A stretch of DNA of 44,806 nt, from NCBI GenBank assembly GCA_022360875.1, contig JAKSBZ010000172.1:1-44806 (forward strand), given 5' to 3'. Under the pieces are notes generated by a model. The model had not been told where the DNA came from. It did no database searches and saw only the letters and a program-made list of their open reading frames with translations. A program made the position numbers and the translations under genes. Origin of the DNA: Cytophagales bacterium (lineage in GTDB: Bacteria > Bacteroidota > Bacteroidia > Cytophagales > Cyclobacteriaceae). Every line of letters starts with the position of its first letter. The first letter of the stretch is position 1. Positions 35,058-44,391 of this stretch are shown piece by piece.

Positions 35058-35942
35058 GTGCAAGCAAGTATTATAAAGAAAAATGTTTTTTATTTCAGAA
35101 AATTTCTGCGTTTGGTCCGTGTGCAGAATTTGGGGATTATTTTTCTGGCACAGTGGCTTACAGCATATTTTGTGATTAAGTGGCCGCTGCTGCAATCCGT
35201 GAGCGTTGGCGGATTGGCGGTTCCGGCCTTGGCGTGCATGAGTCTGTCTACGATGTTTATCGCCGCGGCGGGCTATCTTATCAATGACTATTACGATATA
35301 AAAATCGATTATGTCAATCGACCGCATTCGGTATTGGTAGGACGTGTTTTTCCCCGGCGGTTTGTTCTTTTTCTGCATTTCCTTTTCAATTTCATCGGAG
35401 TCGGACTGGGTATGTTGATATCCCTGAAGATGGCGGCATTTAATTTTCTGATGACATTTCTTCTTTGGTTTTATTCCAACCATCTAAAAAGAAAACCCTT
35501 AGTAGGGAATGTGTTGGTGGCTGTGTTGTCCGGGATGTTGTTGGTGCAATTTGTTGTGCTGACGCAGCAAAGTCATAAATGGGTTTGGTTTTACAGCGGT
35601 TTTGCTTTTTTGACTACGCTAATTCGAGAGATTGTCAAGGATATGGAAGACTGGAAAGGAGATGCCGTTTTTGACAGCCGGACTTTGCCGATTTCTTGGG
35701 GCATACGAAAAACCCACCGGCTAGTGCTTGCGCTTTCAATTGTTCTGTTGGCTGCTCTTGTGGGGACGATGACGTGGGTTTCTGAAAATCGGATGGTTCT
35801 GTATTTTTTGTTTTTGCTGCTGTTGACGGCGGATTTTGTGAAAGAGTTGAGGATTGCCGATACAAAGCATGCTTATGCCCGGCTGAGCTCTAAGGCTAAA
35901 CGGCTCATGGTGGCCGGGGTTCTCAGTATGATTTTGCTTTAG
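35058..35942 (+). CDS. UbiA-family prenyltransferase (GGGP synthase-like)
   Basis: The product has 294 residues and about eight to nine membrane helices. The two metal-diphosphate motifs are NDYYDIKID (about 74-82) and DMEDWKGD. The pattern, with VNRPHS after the first motif, fits the Bacteroidota group annotated as geranylgeranylglycerol-phosphate geranylgeranyltransferase, though other UbiA substrates cannot be excluded. A GTG at 35058 is the likely start. The gene is followed by a 290-bp gap. Confidence 0.85.
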   Translation: MQASIIKKNVFYFRKFLRLVRVQNLGIIFLAQWLTAYFVIKWPLLQSVSVGGLAVPALACMSLSTMFIAAAGYLINDYYDIKIDYVNRPHSVLVGRVFPRRFVLFLHFLFNFIGVGLGMLISLKMAAFNFLMTFLLWFYSNHLKRKPLVGNVLVAVLSGMLLVQFVVLTQQSHKWVWFYSGFAFLTTLIREIVKDMEDWKGDAVFDSRTLPISWGIRKTHRLVLALSIVLLAALVGTMTWVSENRMVLYFLFLLLLTADFVKELRIADTKHAYARLSSKAKRLMVAGVLSMILL

Positions 35943-36234
35943 CTGCAGCTATATATCCATATATAGAGTGATGTTTTCATGATAGGTGCTGCCGGTAATT
36001 TACTTTTGAGTTTATTTAGCTAAACCACTGGGCATGAGGTGCAGCTGAAAAAAAGTATGAAGTGTTTAACTTGTTTGGTGCATATGCGGGGCGTGCTTGT
36101 CTTGAAAGTTAAGTTTTGCAATTGAATAAACTATCATATTTTGATGAATCATGCATATTAATCAGCTTTGGCACAAACGAGAGGTTTGATTATGATGGAT
36201 GTTTCATCTGACCATTGAAAACCATCAGAATCAG
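35943..36234. other. Gap between the UbiA-type gene and purN with a palindrome
   Basis: CTATATAT at 35949-35956 and ATATATAG at 35959-35966 form a perfect inverted repeat with a 2-base centre. It sits just after AGCTGCAGCT, itself a palindrome at 35941-35950. No T run follows. The rest of the gap shows no gene; it may carry the purN promoter. Confidence 0.4.
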
Positions 36235-36801
36235 ATGAAGAAAATTGCGGTGTTTGCTTCAGGCAGCGGAACCAATGCGCAGAAGCTGTTTGAACATTTT
36301 GAAAACCATTCACAAATAAAGGTGGATGTGCTTTTGTCGAATAAGAAAGACGCATATGTGCTGGAAAGGGCGAAAAAATTTGGGATAGAAACTCGTGTTT
36401 TTAACCGGGATGAATTTGTGAATTCTCAGGAGATAGAGCTGTTCTTGAAGCAAAGAGAAATTGACCTGATTGTATTGGCGGGTTTTCTCTGGAAAATTCC
36501 GGAATCTCTTGTTCAGGCTTTTTCGAACAGGATTATCAATATTCATCCCGCATTGCTGCCTAAGTACGGAGGCAAGGGCATGTACGGTATGCGCGTGCAC
36601 GAAGCTGTGGTAGAAGCCGGCGAAAGTGAGACGGGGATTACAATTCACTACGTAAACGAACGATACGATGAGGGAAAGGTGATTCTGCAGGCAAAATGCA
36701 GAGTGCTTGAAGGCGATTCGCCGGATCAGGTGGCGCAGAAAGTCCATGAACTCGAATATGAATTTTTGGCGAAGACTACAGAACAACTATTAATACATTA
36801 A
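36235..36801 (+). CDS. purN: Phosphoribosylglycinamide formyltransferase PurN
   Basis: PurN transfers a formyl group from 10-formyltetrahydrofolate to GAR, the third step of purine synthesis. The product has 188 residues. MKKIAVFASGSGTNAQKL is the family start, INIHPALLPKYGG carries the conserved Asn and His, and ETGITIHYVNERYDEGKVILQ holds the late active-site region with the conserved Asp. The ATG at 36235 was chosen over an in-frame ATG at 36199 for that reason. It lies 28 bp upstream of purH, another purine gene. Confidence 0.96.
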   Translation: MKKIAVFASGSGTNAQKLFEHFENHSQIKVDVLLSNKKDAYVLERAKKFGIETRVFNRDEFVNSQEIELFLKQREIDLIVLAGFLWKIPESLVQAFSNRIINIHPALLPKYGGKGMYGMRVHEAVVEAGESETGITIHYVNERYDEGKVILQAKCRVLEGDSPDQVAQKVHELEYEFLAKTTEQLLIH

Positions 36802-36829
36802 TTTTTTTTACTACATCAATTATCAGACA

Positions 36830-38356
36830 ATGGCTATTAAAAAAATTCAGTCGGCTTTAATTTCAGTATACAGCAAAGATAAACTGGATGCGATTGTGAA
36901 GCTTTTGGGTGCTCACGGCGTAACCATTTATTCGACTGGAGGAACTCAGAAATTTGTAGAAGAGCAAGGAGTGCCGGTAACGGCGGTAGAGGATATTACC
37001 AGCTATCCGTCGATTTTGGGTGGACGCGTAAAAACTCTGCATCCGAAAGTGTTCGGAGGAATATTGAGCCGCAGAGATCATGAGCTTGATCAAAAGCAAA
37101 TTACCGAATATGAAATTCCGTCCATCGATTTGGTGATTGTGGATTTGTATCCGTTTGAGGCAACTGTGGCGTCGGGTGCGACGGAGCCGGACATTATCGA
37201 GAAAATTGATATTGGTGGAATTTCGTTGATTCGCGCGGCGGCGAAAAATTTCAAGGATGTGGTTATCATTTCCTCAATGACTCAGTATGAAGAGCTGGAG
37301 TCAATTTTAAAAGAAAATGAGTGCGGGACAACTTTGGCGCAGCGTAGAAAATTTGCCGCTGAGGCTTTCGATGTGTCTTCACATTACGATTCTTCAATTT
37401 TCAATTACTTTAATCAGGAAGAGGGAATTGAGCGGTTGAAGGTAAGCCAGCAAGAGGCGAAAGTGCTGCGCTACGGCGAGAATCCGCATCAAAAAGGAGT
37501 ATTTTACGGTCCGCTTCAGCAGCTTTTCGAGCAGCTGCACGGCAAAGAAATATCATACAACAACTTAGTGGATATGGACGCGGCGGTGTCGCTTATCGAA
37601 GAATTTGAAGGGGAAACGGCTTTTGCGATATTGAAGCATACCAACGCTTGCGGTGTGGCTACGGGAGCGACGGTAAAAGAAGCGTATCTGAAAGCTTTTC
37701 AGGCGGATACCATTTCGGCTTTCGGCGGAGTGCTGGTAGCCAATAAGGAAGTGGATTTGTCGGCTGCTGAGGAGATCAACAAGCTGTTTTGCGAGGTTCT
37801 TATTGCTCCGGCTTTTTCTGCAGATGCTTTGGCGTTGCTCAAGTCTAAGAAAAACCGCATTTTGTTGGTGCAAAAAGAAAAATTGAAAGGTCAAAAGCAG
37901 TTTAAAAGTTTGTTGAACGGAGTTATTGCTCAGGACAGAAATTGTGTAACTGATACGGAGAAGGACTTGAAAGTGGTGACCAAGCTGGTGCCGACCCAAG
38001 ACCAAATAGATGCCATGTTGTTTGCGTCGAAAGTTTGCAAACACACCAAGTCTAATGCTATTGTTCTTGCGAATAACGGGCAATTGTTTTCGAGCGGCGT
38101 AGGGCAGACTTCCCGTGTGGACGCACTCAAGCAGGCTATTGAGAAAGCCAAAGCCTTTGGTTTTGATCTGAAAGGATCGGTGATGGCTTCCGATGCGTTC
38201 TTCCCTTTTGCCGATTGTGTAGAGATTGCTCATCAAGAGGGGGTTCAGGCGGCAATTCAGCCGGGAGGCTCTGTGCGCGATCAGGATTCGATTGATTTTT
38301 GCGATGAACACGGAATGGCTATGGTGTTTACTGGAACACGGCATTTTAAACACTAA
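36830..38356 (+). CDS. purH: Bifunctional AICAR transformylase/IMP cyclohydrolase PurH
   Basis: PurH carries out the last two steps of IMP synthesis. The product has 508 residues. The N-terminal IMP cyclohydrolase domain (about 1-200) shows ISVYSKDKLDAIVKLL, YSTGGTQKFVEEQGVPVTAVEDIT and GGRVKTLHPKVFGGIL. The transformylase part shows LRYGENPHQKG, KHTNACGVATG, SGVGQTSRVDAL and SDAFFPFADCVEIA. It follows purN by 28 bp, and a terminator lies downstream. Confidence 0.98.
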   Translation: MAIKKIQSALISVYSKDKLDAIVKLLGAHGVTIYSTGGTQKFVEEQGVPVTAVEDITSYPSILGGRVKTLHPKVFGGILSRRDHELDQKQITEYEIPSIDLVIVDLYPFEATVASGATEPDIIEKIDIGGISLIRAAAKNFKDVVIISSMTQYEELESILKENECGTTLAQRRKFAAEAFDVSSHYDSSIFNYFNQEEGIERLKVSQQEAKVLRYGENPHQKGVFYGPLQQLFEQLHGKEISYNNLVDMDAAVSLIEEFEGETAFAILKHTNACGVATGATVKEAYLKAFQADTISAFGGVLVANKEVDLSAAEEINKLFCEVLIAPAFSADALALLKSKKNRILLVQKEKLKGQKQFKSLLNGVIAQDRNCVTDTEKDLKVVTKLVPTQDQIDAMLFASKVCKHTKSNAIVLANNGQLFSSGVGQTSRVDALKQAIEKAKAFGFDLKGSVMASDAFFPFADCVEIAHQEGVQAAIQPGGSVRDQDSIDFCDEHGMAMVFTGTRHFKH

Positions 38357-38426
38357 TCAACACTTTTTTCTGTAAAAAAAAGGAGCTTAACTATCTAAGC
38401 GACTACATTTTTTCTAGCGAGTTTTG

Positions 38427-38464
38427 GCCTCTAAAGAACATTCTTTAGAGGCTTCATTTTTTCA
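38427..38464 (+). terminator. Terminator after purH
   Basis: GCCTCTAAAGAA at 38427-38438 pairs with TTCTTTAGAGGC at 38441-38452. The apparent loop is only two bases, so a couple of inner pairs will open. A T-rich tail follows. Confidence 0.75.
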
Positions 38465-38485
38465 TTTAGTTTTCATTTACGGAGG

Positions 38486-38516
38486 TTGTTTTGTGGAGAA
38501 TAAACCCTTATATTCG
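38486..38516 (+). promoter_or_regulatory. Possible promoter of the mreB operon
   Basis: TTG at 38486-38488, a 20-base spacer and TATATTCG at 38509-38516 approximate the Bacteroidota promoter TTG-N-TAnnTTTG. This would give a leader of about 80 bases before mreB. It lies just after the purH terminator. Confidence 0.4.
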
Positions 38517-38599
38517 TTGATAATGCGAATCCTAATAACAGCCGGGAGCGCGAAAGGAAAAGAGGTAATTGAAATTATATTAGATTCTGAATAAACAGC

Positions 38600-39625
38600 A
38601 TGGGTTTTTTCGATTTTTTTCAAAGTGATATAGCCATAGATTTGGGTACGGCGAATACCCTGATTATACATAAAGACAAAATAGTAGTAGATGAGCCTTC
38701 TATTATCGCCATTGACCGCAACACCAACAAAGTAATGGCAATCGGAAAGCAGGCGATGCTGATGCATGAAAAGACTCATGAAAATATAAAGACGATTCGG
38801 CCGCTGAAAGACGGTGTGATTGCGGATTTTCATGCCGCTGAGCATATGATCCGGGGAATGATTAAAATGATTGACAACCGCAGCCGTTTTTTTCTTTCTT
38901 CACACCGAATGATAATCTGCATTCCTTCGGGGATTACTGAAGTAGAGAAACGTGCTGTACGTGACTCTGCAGAGCACGCCGGGGCCAAGGAAGTTTATAT
39001 GATTCATGAACCCATTGCCGCGGCTTTGGGAATAGGCATCGACATCGAACAGCCGGTGGGATCAATGGTGGTGGATATCGGAGGCGGAACGACTGAGATC
39101 GCTGTAATTGCCCTGTCGGGTATTGTGTGTGATCAGTCTATTCGTGTTGCCGGAGATACGTTTAACAAGGATATTCTGGATTATATGCGTCGGCAGCATA
39201 ATCTGTTGATCGGAGAACGATCGGCTGAGCGCGTGAAGATTGAAGTGGGTTCGGCGATGACAGAGCTGGATGAGGCTCCGGATGATTTTGAGATCCGAGG
39301 AAGAGACCTGATGACCGGAATTCCTAAAGTTATTAAGGTGTCGTATTCTGAAATAGCTTTTGCTATAGACAAGTCGGTCTCCAAGATAGAGGAAGCCGTG
39401 CTTAAGGCACTGGAAATTGCGCCGCCAGAGCTTTCTGCTGATATTTATGACAATGGAATTCACCTTACTGGAGGAGGAGCCTTGCTGAGGGGACTTGACA
39501 AGCGGTTGGCGCTTAAGACCAAGCTGCCGATCCACGTAGCTGAGGATCCGCTGAAGGCGGTTGTTCGCGGAACTGGACGTGCGCTGAAAAATATTGGAGT
39601 GTCTAAATCATTCTTAATGACTTGA
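38600..39625 (+). CDS. mreB: Rod shape-determining actin homologue MreB
   Basis: MreB forms membrane-associated filaments that guide side-wall synthesis. The product has 341 residues. It begins MGFFDFFQSDIAIDLGTANTLI, with an amphipathic start and phosphate-1 motif. Phosphate-2 is VVDIGGGTTEIAVI and the adenosine motif is IHLTGGGALLRGLD. MIHEPIAAALGIGIDI is also typical. It is the first gene of the elongasome operon. A 196-bp gap separates it from mreC. Confidence 0.98.
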   Translation: MGFFDFFQSDIAIDLGTANTLIIHKDKIVVDEPSIIAIDRNTNKVMAIGKQAMLMHEKTHENIKTIRPLKDGVIADFHAAEHMIRGMIKMIDNRSRFFLSSHRMIICIPSGITEVEKRAVRDSAEHAGAKEVYMIHEPIAAALGIGIDIEQPVGSMVVDIGGGTTEIAVIALSGIVCDQSIRVAGDTFNKDILDYMRRQHNLLIGERSAERVKIEVGSAMTELDEAPDDFEIRGRDLMTGIPKVIKVSYSEIAFAIDKSVSKIEEAVLKALEIAPPELSADIYDNGIHLTGGGALLRGLDKRLALKTKLPIHVAEDPLKAVVRGTGRALKNIGVSKSFLMT

Positions 39626-39821
39626 TGTTCATCAAGAAAATGGGATGTTCGTTTTATTCAACACTTAGAAGCGTATTGTATGCAGACTGGGTGTTGAATT
39701 TTTGTTTAGTGTGGCTGAGAGCGGAATGCGAAATTTTGGTTGTGCTTTATCGCTTTTCAAAGGAGTTCTTGAAGACGAAAGGGAATAAAGGATTGTTTAG
39801 TATTAAGACGTGTAAGGGCGG

Positions 39822-40682
39822 ATGAGAAAGCTGTTACAATTTCTGTATGAGTTTCGGGCGCTGTTTACCTTCCTGATTTTGGAAGTTGTTGCGTTTGTGT
39901 TTATCGTGAACTACAATCGCTACCATAGTGCTGTTTTTTTTAATTCTTCCAGCCAGTTTGCCGGCGAACTATACGAGGCAAAAGATGGAATGGTGAGTTA
40001 TTGGAAGCTGGGTGATGAAAACGACAGTTTGGCTTTGGAGAATGCTAAACTGAAAAAGGCTTATTATACGCTTCTGAAAGAGGTGTACAGGGACTCGTTG
40101 GAAGGGAAGCTGCGGAAAAAATTGTATGAAGAAATGATGGACAGTCTCGAGAACGAACCCCGTAGTTTTGATGTGCTATCGGCAAAAGTTGTTAAGAATT
40201 CTGTTCGGCTTTCTCATAACTTTCTCACTATTAACAAGGGAAAAAGAGATGGCGTCCGAAAAGGAATGGGGGTGATGAACAGCGTCGGAGTTGTCGGGCG
40301 GGTGCATGCTGTATCCGATCACTTTTCTTCGATTACCTCCTTGTTGCATACCCGGTTGTTGATTTCCTCGAAAATGGGAAAAGACGGCGTGTTGTGTACG
40401 ACAAAATGGGATGGAGAAGATCCGCAGTTTGCGCAGGTACTTTATGTGCCTTCCCATGTGAGGGTTGAGAAGGGTGATTTGGCAGTGACTTCGGGTTATG
40501 ACGGAATTTTTCCGGCAGATACGCCCATTGGAAAAGTCGAAGACTACAAGGTGGATTTGAATTCCGGATTTTACGAAATCAGGCTGAAGCTCGCTAATGA
40601 TTTTCATAAAGTTCATTATGTGGAGGTTGTCAGGAGCGTGCACAAAGCAGAAATGGATTCCATTGAGCAGATAAGTTTGTAA
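39822..40682 (+). CDS. mreC: Rod shape-determining protein MreC
   Basis: MreC is a bitopic membrane protein whose periplasmic part activates PBP2-RodA. The product has 286 residues: a membrane segment at about 14-30, a helical coiled-coil region at about 65-110 (NDSLALENAKLKKAYYTLLKEVY), and the beta-barrel domain with LTINKGKRDGVRKGMGVMNSVGVVGRV and DLAVTSGYDGIFPADTPIGKVE. It lies between mreB and mreD. Confidence 0.96.
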   Translation: MRKLLQFLYEFRALFTFLILEVVAFVFIVNYNRYHSAVFFNSSSQFAGELYEAKDGMVSYWKLGDENDSLALENAKLKKAYYTLLKEVYRDSLEGKLRKKLYEEMMDSLENEPRSFDVLSAKVVKNSVRLSHNFLTINKGKRDGVRKGMGVMNSVGVVGRVHAVSDHFSSITSLLHTRLLISSKMGKDGVLCTTKWDGEDPQFAQVLYVPSHVRVEKGDLAVTSGYDGIFPADTPIGKVEDYKVDLNSGFYEIRLKLANDFHKVHYVEVVRSVHKAEMDSIEQISL

Positions 40683-40686
40683 GGGT

Positions 40687-41214
40687 ATGGTGTCAAAATA
40701 TTCGATAGCGGGAAAAAGTGTTCTCCAGTTTTTGTTTTATATCTTGATTCAGGTGCTTCTGTTTAAAGACCTGGTTCTTTTCGAATCGGCGAGCTGCATG
40801 ATTTTTATCGCGTTTTTGCTTCTTCTTCCCGTTTCTGTTAATCGTGTAGCCGGTCTGCTTATAGGTTTTGCTGTAGGCTTTTTGGTTGATGTGTTTTATG
40901 ATACACTGGGTATTAACGCGGCGGTATGCACTTTTTTGATGTATGCACGCCCATACTGGATGCAGGTGCTTACCCCGCAGGGTGGTTACGACAACATTGA
41001 GTTTCCTTCGATAAGCGAGCTGGGGTTCGGTTGGTTTTTGCAGTATGCCTCCCCTTTGGTGCTGTTCTACACGCTGGGTTTATTTACGTTGGAAGCGGGT
41101 TCATTTTCATTTATGAGCAGAGTGCTTCTGAGAGCTCTGAGCAGCTTTGTGTTTAGTATGGTGGTTATTGTGCTGGTGCAGCTGCTGTTTTATCATAAGA
41201 AAAAAGCCAGATAA
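40687..41214 (+). CDS. mreD: Rod shape-determining protein MreD
   Basis: MreD is a small multi-spanning membrane protein of the elongasome. The product has 175 residues and about five hydrophobic segments. The motif LIGFAVGFLVDVFYDTLGINAAVCTFLMYARPYWM is typical of the family in Bacteroidota. The call rests on topology, that motif and position between mreC and the PBP2 gene. Confidence 0.92.
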   Translation: MVSKYSIAGKSVLQFLFYILIQVLLFKDLVLFESASCMIFIAFLLLLPVSVNRVAGLLIGFAVGFLVDVFYDTLGINAAVCTFLMYARPYWMQVLTPQGGYDNIEFPSISELGFGWFLQYASPLVLFYTLGLFTLEAGSFSFMSRVLLRALSSFVFSMVVIVLVQLLFYHKKKAR

Positions 41215-43017
41215 ATGGATTCGGCTATTAAGATAAAGATTATACAGGCCGCTGTGGTTATGGTTGGGCTGCTGTTCGCCGTCAAGCTCATGCATATTCA
41301 GGTTTTTGATGATGTGTACAAGCGCAAGGCTGAGAACAATGTGTTGCGGAAGGTAACCGAATATCCTTACAGGGGCGTGATTTTAGACAGAAACAACAAT
41401 TATCTAGTCTACAACGAACCGGTATATGATCTCATGATCATTCCCAAAGATGTGGAGATAGCAGATACATTATCCTTTTGCAGTCTTTTAGACATGGAAA
41501 AGGAAGAATTTGTTCAGCGTTACAAAAAGTGCAGAAAGTATTCCGGTACCCGCCCTTCGGTGTTTCAAAAGCAATTGACTAATCCTGAGCTGGCGCGCTT
41601 GCAGTCGCATCTGATCGATTATCCGGGATTCTACTTGAAATCGCGCTCTATGCGTGGTTATCCGCATAAATGCTTGAGCCATGTACTGGGGTATATCGGA
41701 GAGGTTTCGTTGAAGGAACTGAAAAATGATAAGACAGGGTATTACAAGAGCCGTGATTATATCGGGAAAAGCGGACTTGAAAAACAGTATGAGGAGAAGT
41801 TGAGAGGCACACGGGGCAGTTCGGCTAAGTTAGTGAATGTGAGAGGAGAAGTCAAAGGGAAATTCGGCAACGGAAAATATGACACCCTGCCTATACCGGG
41901 AAGTCAGCTAAAGATAAGTATAGATCTGAAACTGCAGCAGTATGGAGAGCGCTTGCTAAGAGACAAGCGAGCGAGTTTGGTGGCATTGGAGCCATCGACC
42001 GGAGACGTGCTTGCCTATATTTCAGCACCGAACTATGATCCGACTCTGTTTACTGGCCGTAATTTCAGCAAGAATTATTCGAAATTAGAAAACGATGAAG
42101 ACAAGCCGCTGTTGAACCGGGTAAACAGCACTTATCCGCCCGGCTCGACATTTAAAATGGTGCAGTCGCTCATCGGCTTGCAGGAAGGAGTAATTCGGGG
42201 TAATGAAACGATTTACTGTGATAATTCGATTGTTGGAGATCATGCTCCGCCGGGCAGCTATACTGTCACTAAAGCTATACGCTATTCTTCAAACAATTTT
42301 TTTGTTAAGCTTTATAAGCGGATTCTGGAGCAGAAGGCTGATGCCAATCAGTTTAAAGACGCTGCAATAGGAATGAAAAAATGGACGAGATATATTCATT
42401 CGTTTGGTCTTGGGAAAAAATTGGGAATTGATATTCCCTTTGACAAAAAAGGGCTTATCCCAAGTGTTGCTTATTACGACCGGATTATCGGAAAATATCA
42501 GTGGAAAGCTTCCCGAATCCGCTCTGTGGGTTTTGGCCAGGGAGAACTGCTGGTGACGACTTTGCAGCTGGCAAACATGACGGCAGCTATTGCTAACCGA
42601 GGCTATTATATTACGCCTCATTTTGTTAAAGAAATTGACGGAGAGCCGGTTCGGAGCTTTGAAAAGCATAAAACGCTGGTTAATCACATGTATTTTGAGC
42701 CGGTCATTGAAGGAATGGCTCAGGCAATTTCTCAGACAGCTTCGCGGGCATACATGAAAGATATCGAAATCTGCGGCAAAACAGGGACGGCGCAAAATCC
42801 GCATGGCAAAGACCACAGTGTTTTTGTGGCTTTTGCTCCCAGAAACAATCCGAAAATTGCAATCGCCGTGTATGTGGAAAATGCTGACTGGGGTGGCGGT
42901 GCCGCGGCAGTTACGGCTTCACTGATGATTGAGAAGTACTTGAAAGGGGAAGTAAAAAGAGCTTGGCTTGAAGATTACTTGGACAGGAAGGGATATTTAA
43001 GAAAGGAGTCGTACTGA
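41215..43017 (+). CDS. mrdA: Elongation-specific transpeptidase PBP2 (MrdA)
   Basis: PBP2 is a class B penicillin-binding protein that cross-links side-wall murein and works with RodA. The product has 600 residues. An N-terminal membrane anchor lies at about 7-25, the pedestal region contains RGVILDRNNNYLVYNEPVYDL, and the transpeptidase domain carries STFK (311-314), SSN (358-360) and KTG (522-524). YPHKCLSHVLGYIGEVS and YIGKSGLEKQYE are typical of PBP2. It starts right after the mreD stop and overlaps rodA by one base. Confidence 0.97.
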   Translation: MDSAIKIKIIQAAVVMVGLLFAVKLMHIQVFDDVYKRKAENNVLRKVTEYPYRGVILDRNNNYLVYNEPVYDLMIIPKDVEIADTLSFCSLLDMEKEEFVQRYKKCRKYSGTRPSVFQKQLTNPELARLQSHLIDYPGFYLKSRSMRGYPHKCLSHVLGYIGEVSLKELKNDKTGYYKSRDYIGKSGLEKQYEEKLRGTRGSSAKLVNVRGEVKGKFGNGKYDTLPIPGSQLKISIDLKLQQYGERLLRDKRASLVALEPSTGDVLAYISAPNYDPTLFTGRNFSKNYSKLENDEDKPLLNRVNSTYPPGSTFKMVQSLIGLQEGVIRGNETIYCDNSIVGDHAPPGSYTVTKAIRYSSNNFFVKLYKRILEQKADANQFKDAAIGMKKWTRYIHSFGLGKKLGIDIPFDKKGLIPSVAYYDRIIGKYQWKASRIRSVGFGQGELLVTTLQLANMTAAIANRGYYITPHFVKEIDGEPVRSFEKHKTLVNHMYFEPVIEGMAQAISQTASRAYMKDIEICGKTGTAQNPHGKDHSVFVAFAPRNNPKIAIAVYVENADWGGGAAAVTASLMIEKYLKGEVKRAWLEDYLDRKGYLRKESY

Positions 43018-44291
43018 TGCAAAGAAATCAATCATTTATAGAGAAAGTTGACTGGTTGACTATCTTGCTATACACCGCGCTGGTGTTCATGGGGTGGTTA
43101 AACATTTATGCGGCAGTTTATGATGAAAAGGCTGTTCAGAGTATTTTCTCGCTGTCAATAAATTCTGGTAAGCAGCTTATGTGGATCGGTATTGTGACCA
43201 TTCCCATTATCATATTGTTGGTGATTGATTTTAAGTTTTTTCACTCGATTGCCTCTTACCTTATTTACGGCGGGGTGCTTTTGCTGCTTGTTTTTGTGTT
43301 GCTGTTCGGGCGCGAAGTGGCAGGTTCAAAATCCTGGCTTGAGCTGGGAGCCATCCGGCTTCAGCCTGCCGAATTTGCCAAATTTGCCACATCGCTTGCG
43401 CTGGCTTATTTTCTGGATCAGTCCGGAAGAAAGCTGGATCAGATGAAGACATTGGCTGGCATTGCTTTGATCATCGGTTTGCCAATGGGATTGATTATCC
43501 TGCAAGGAGATACAGGGTCCGCCTTGGTCTACACCTCTTTGGCTATTATGTGTTTCCGCGAAGGGCTGTCGCCCGCATTGTTTGTTATCGGTATAGGCTC
43601 TGCAACCTTGTTTGTGCTTTCGCTGCTTTTCCCTCCATTGTATCTGCTGGGCGCCGGGGCGGTTGTGGCTGTTTTTCTGATTGTTATAGGTAAGAAAACG
43701 GTTAAGCGCATTTCATTGATACTGGCCGGGCTCGCAATTGTTGGCAGCGTAGCTTTCAGTGTGGATTATGTGGTGAACAACATATTTAAGCCTCATCAGC
43801 AAAATCGCGTTAAGGCATTTATCAATCCCGAAGCGGATCCTTTGGGTTATGGCTATAACGTTACTCAGTCAAAAATTGCAATTGGCTCGGGAGGGTTCTG
43901 GGGTAAGGGTTTTTTGCAGGGCACCCAGACCAAGTTTGATTTTGTTCCCGAACAAAGTACGGATTTTATTTTCTGTACTCTTGGCGAGGAACAGGGCTGG
44001 GTGGGAGCTATGGTTGTTATTATTTTGTTCATGGTATTGCTTTTAAGGATAATACATATTGCAGAAAGGCAGAAATCGCGCTTTGCAAGGGTTTATGCTT
44101 ACTGTGTTTTGTCAATACTGCTGTTTCACGTTTTTGTGAACATCAGCATGACTATTGGAATGTTTCCGGTTATCGGAATTCCATTGCCATTTTTTAGTTA
44201 CGGAGGGTCGTCTCTGCTGTCGTTTACCATTTTGCTTTTTATTTTAATAAAACTGGATGCGCACCGTATGCAAGTTTTACAGCGCATGTAA
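43017..44291 (+). CDS. rodA: Elongation-specific glycosyltransferase RodA (SEDS family)
   Basis: RodA polymerises glycan strands for side-wall growth with PBP2. The product has 424 residues with about ten membrane helices. GSKSWLELGAIRLQPAEFAKFATSLALA, LQGDTGSALVY, NPEADPLGYGYNVTQSKIAIGSGGFWGKGFLQGTQTKFDFVPEQSTDFIFC and IGIPLPFFSYGGSSL are the RodA/FtsW signatures. Position after mrdA separates it from the FtsW copy at 7898. The start overlaps the mrdA stop (TGATG). Confidence 0.97.
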   Translation: MQRNQSFIEKVDWLTILLYTALVFMGWLNIYAAVYDEKAVQSIFSLSINSGKQLMWIGIVTIPIIILLVIDFKFFHSIASYLIYGGVLLLLVFVLLFGREVAGSKSWLELGAIRLQPAEFAKFATSLALAYFLDQSGRKLDQMKTLAGIALIIGLPMGLIILQGDTGSALVYTSLAIMCFREGLSPALFVIGIGSATLFVLSLLFPPLYLLGAGAVVAVFLIVIGKKTVKRISLILAGLAIVGSVAFSVDYVVNNIFKPHQQNRVKAFINPEADPLGYGYNVTQSKIAIGSGGFWGKGFLQGTQTKFDFVPEQSTDFIFCTLGEEQGWVGAMVVIILFMVLLLRIIHIAERQKSRFARVYAYCVLSILLFHVFVNISMTIGMFPVIGIPLPFFSYGGSSLLSFTILLFILIKLDAHRMQVLQRM

Positions 44292-44391
44292 AAAAAGGAC
44301 TGAAGTGTTGAAGCAATTTTGACAACCGGGCTTGGTTGCAGATCCGGAGTGATTATGTCGTGGCATTTCTCCTTCGAAAATCATTAAACAA

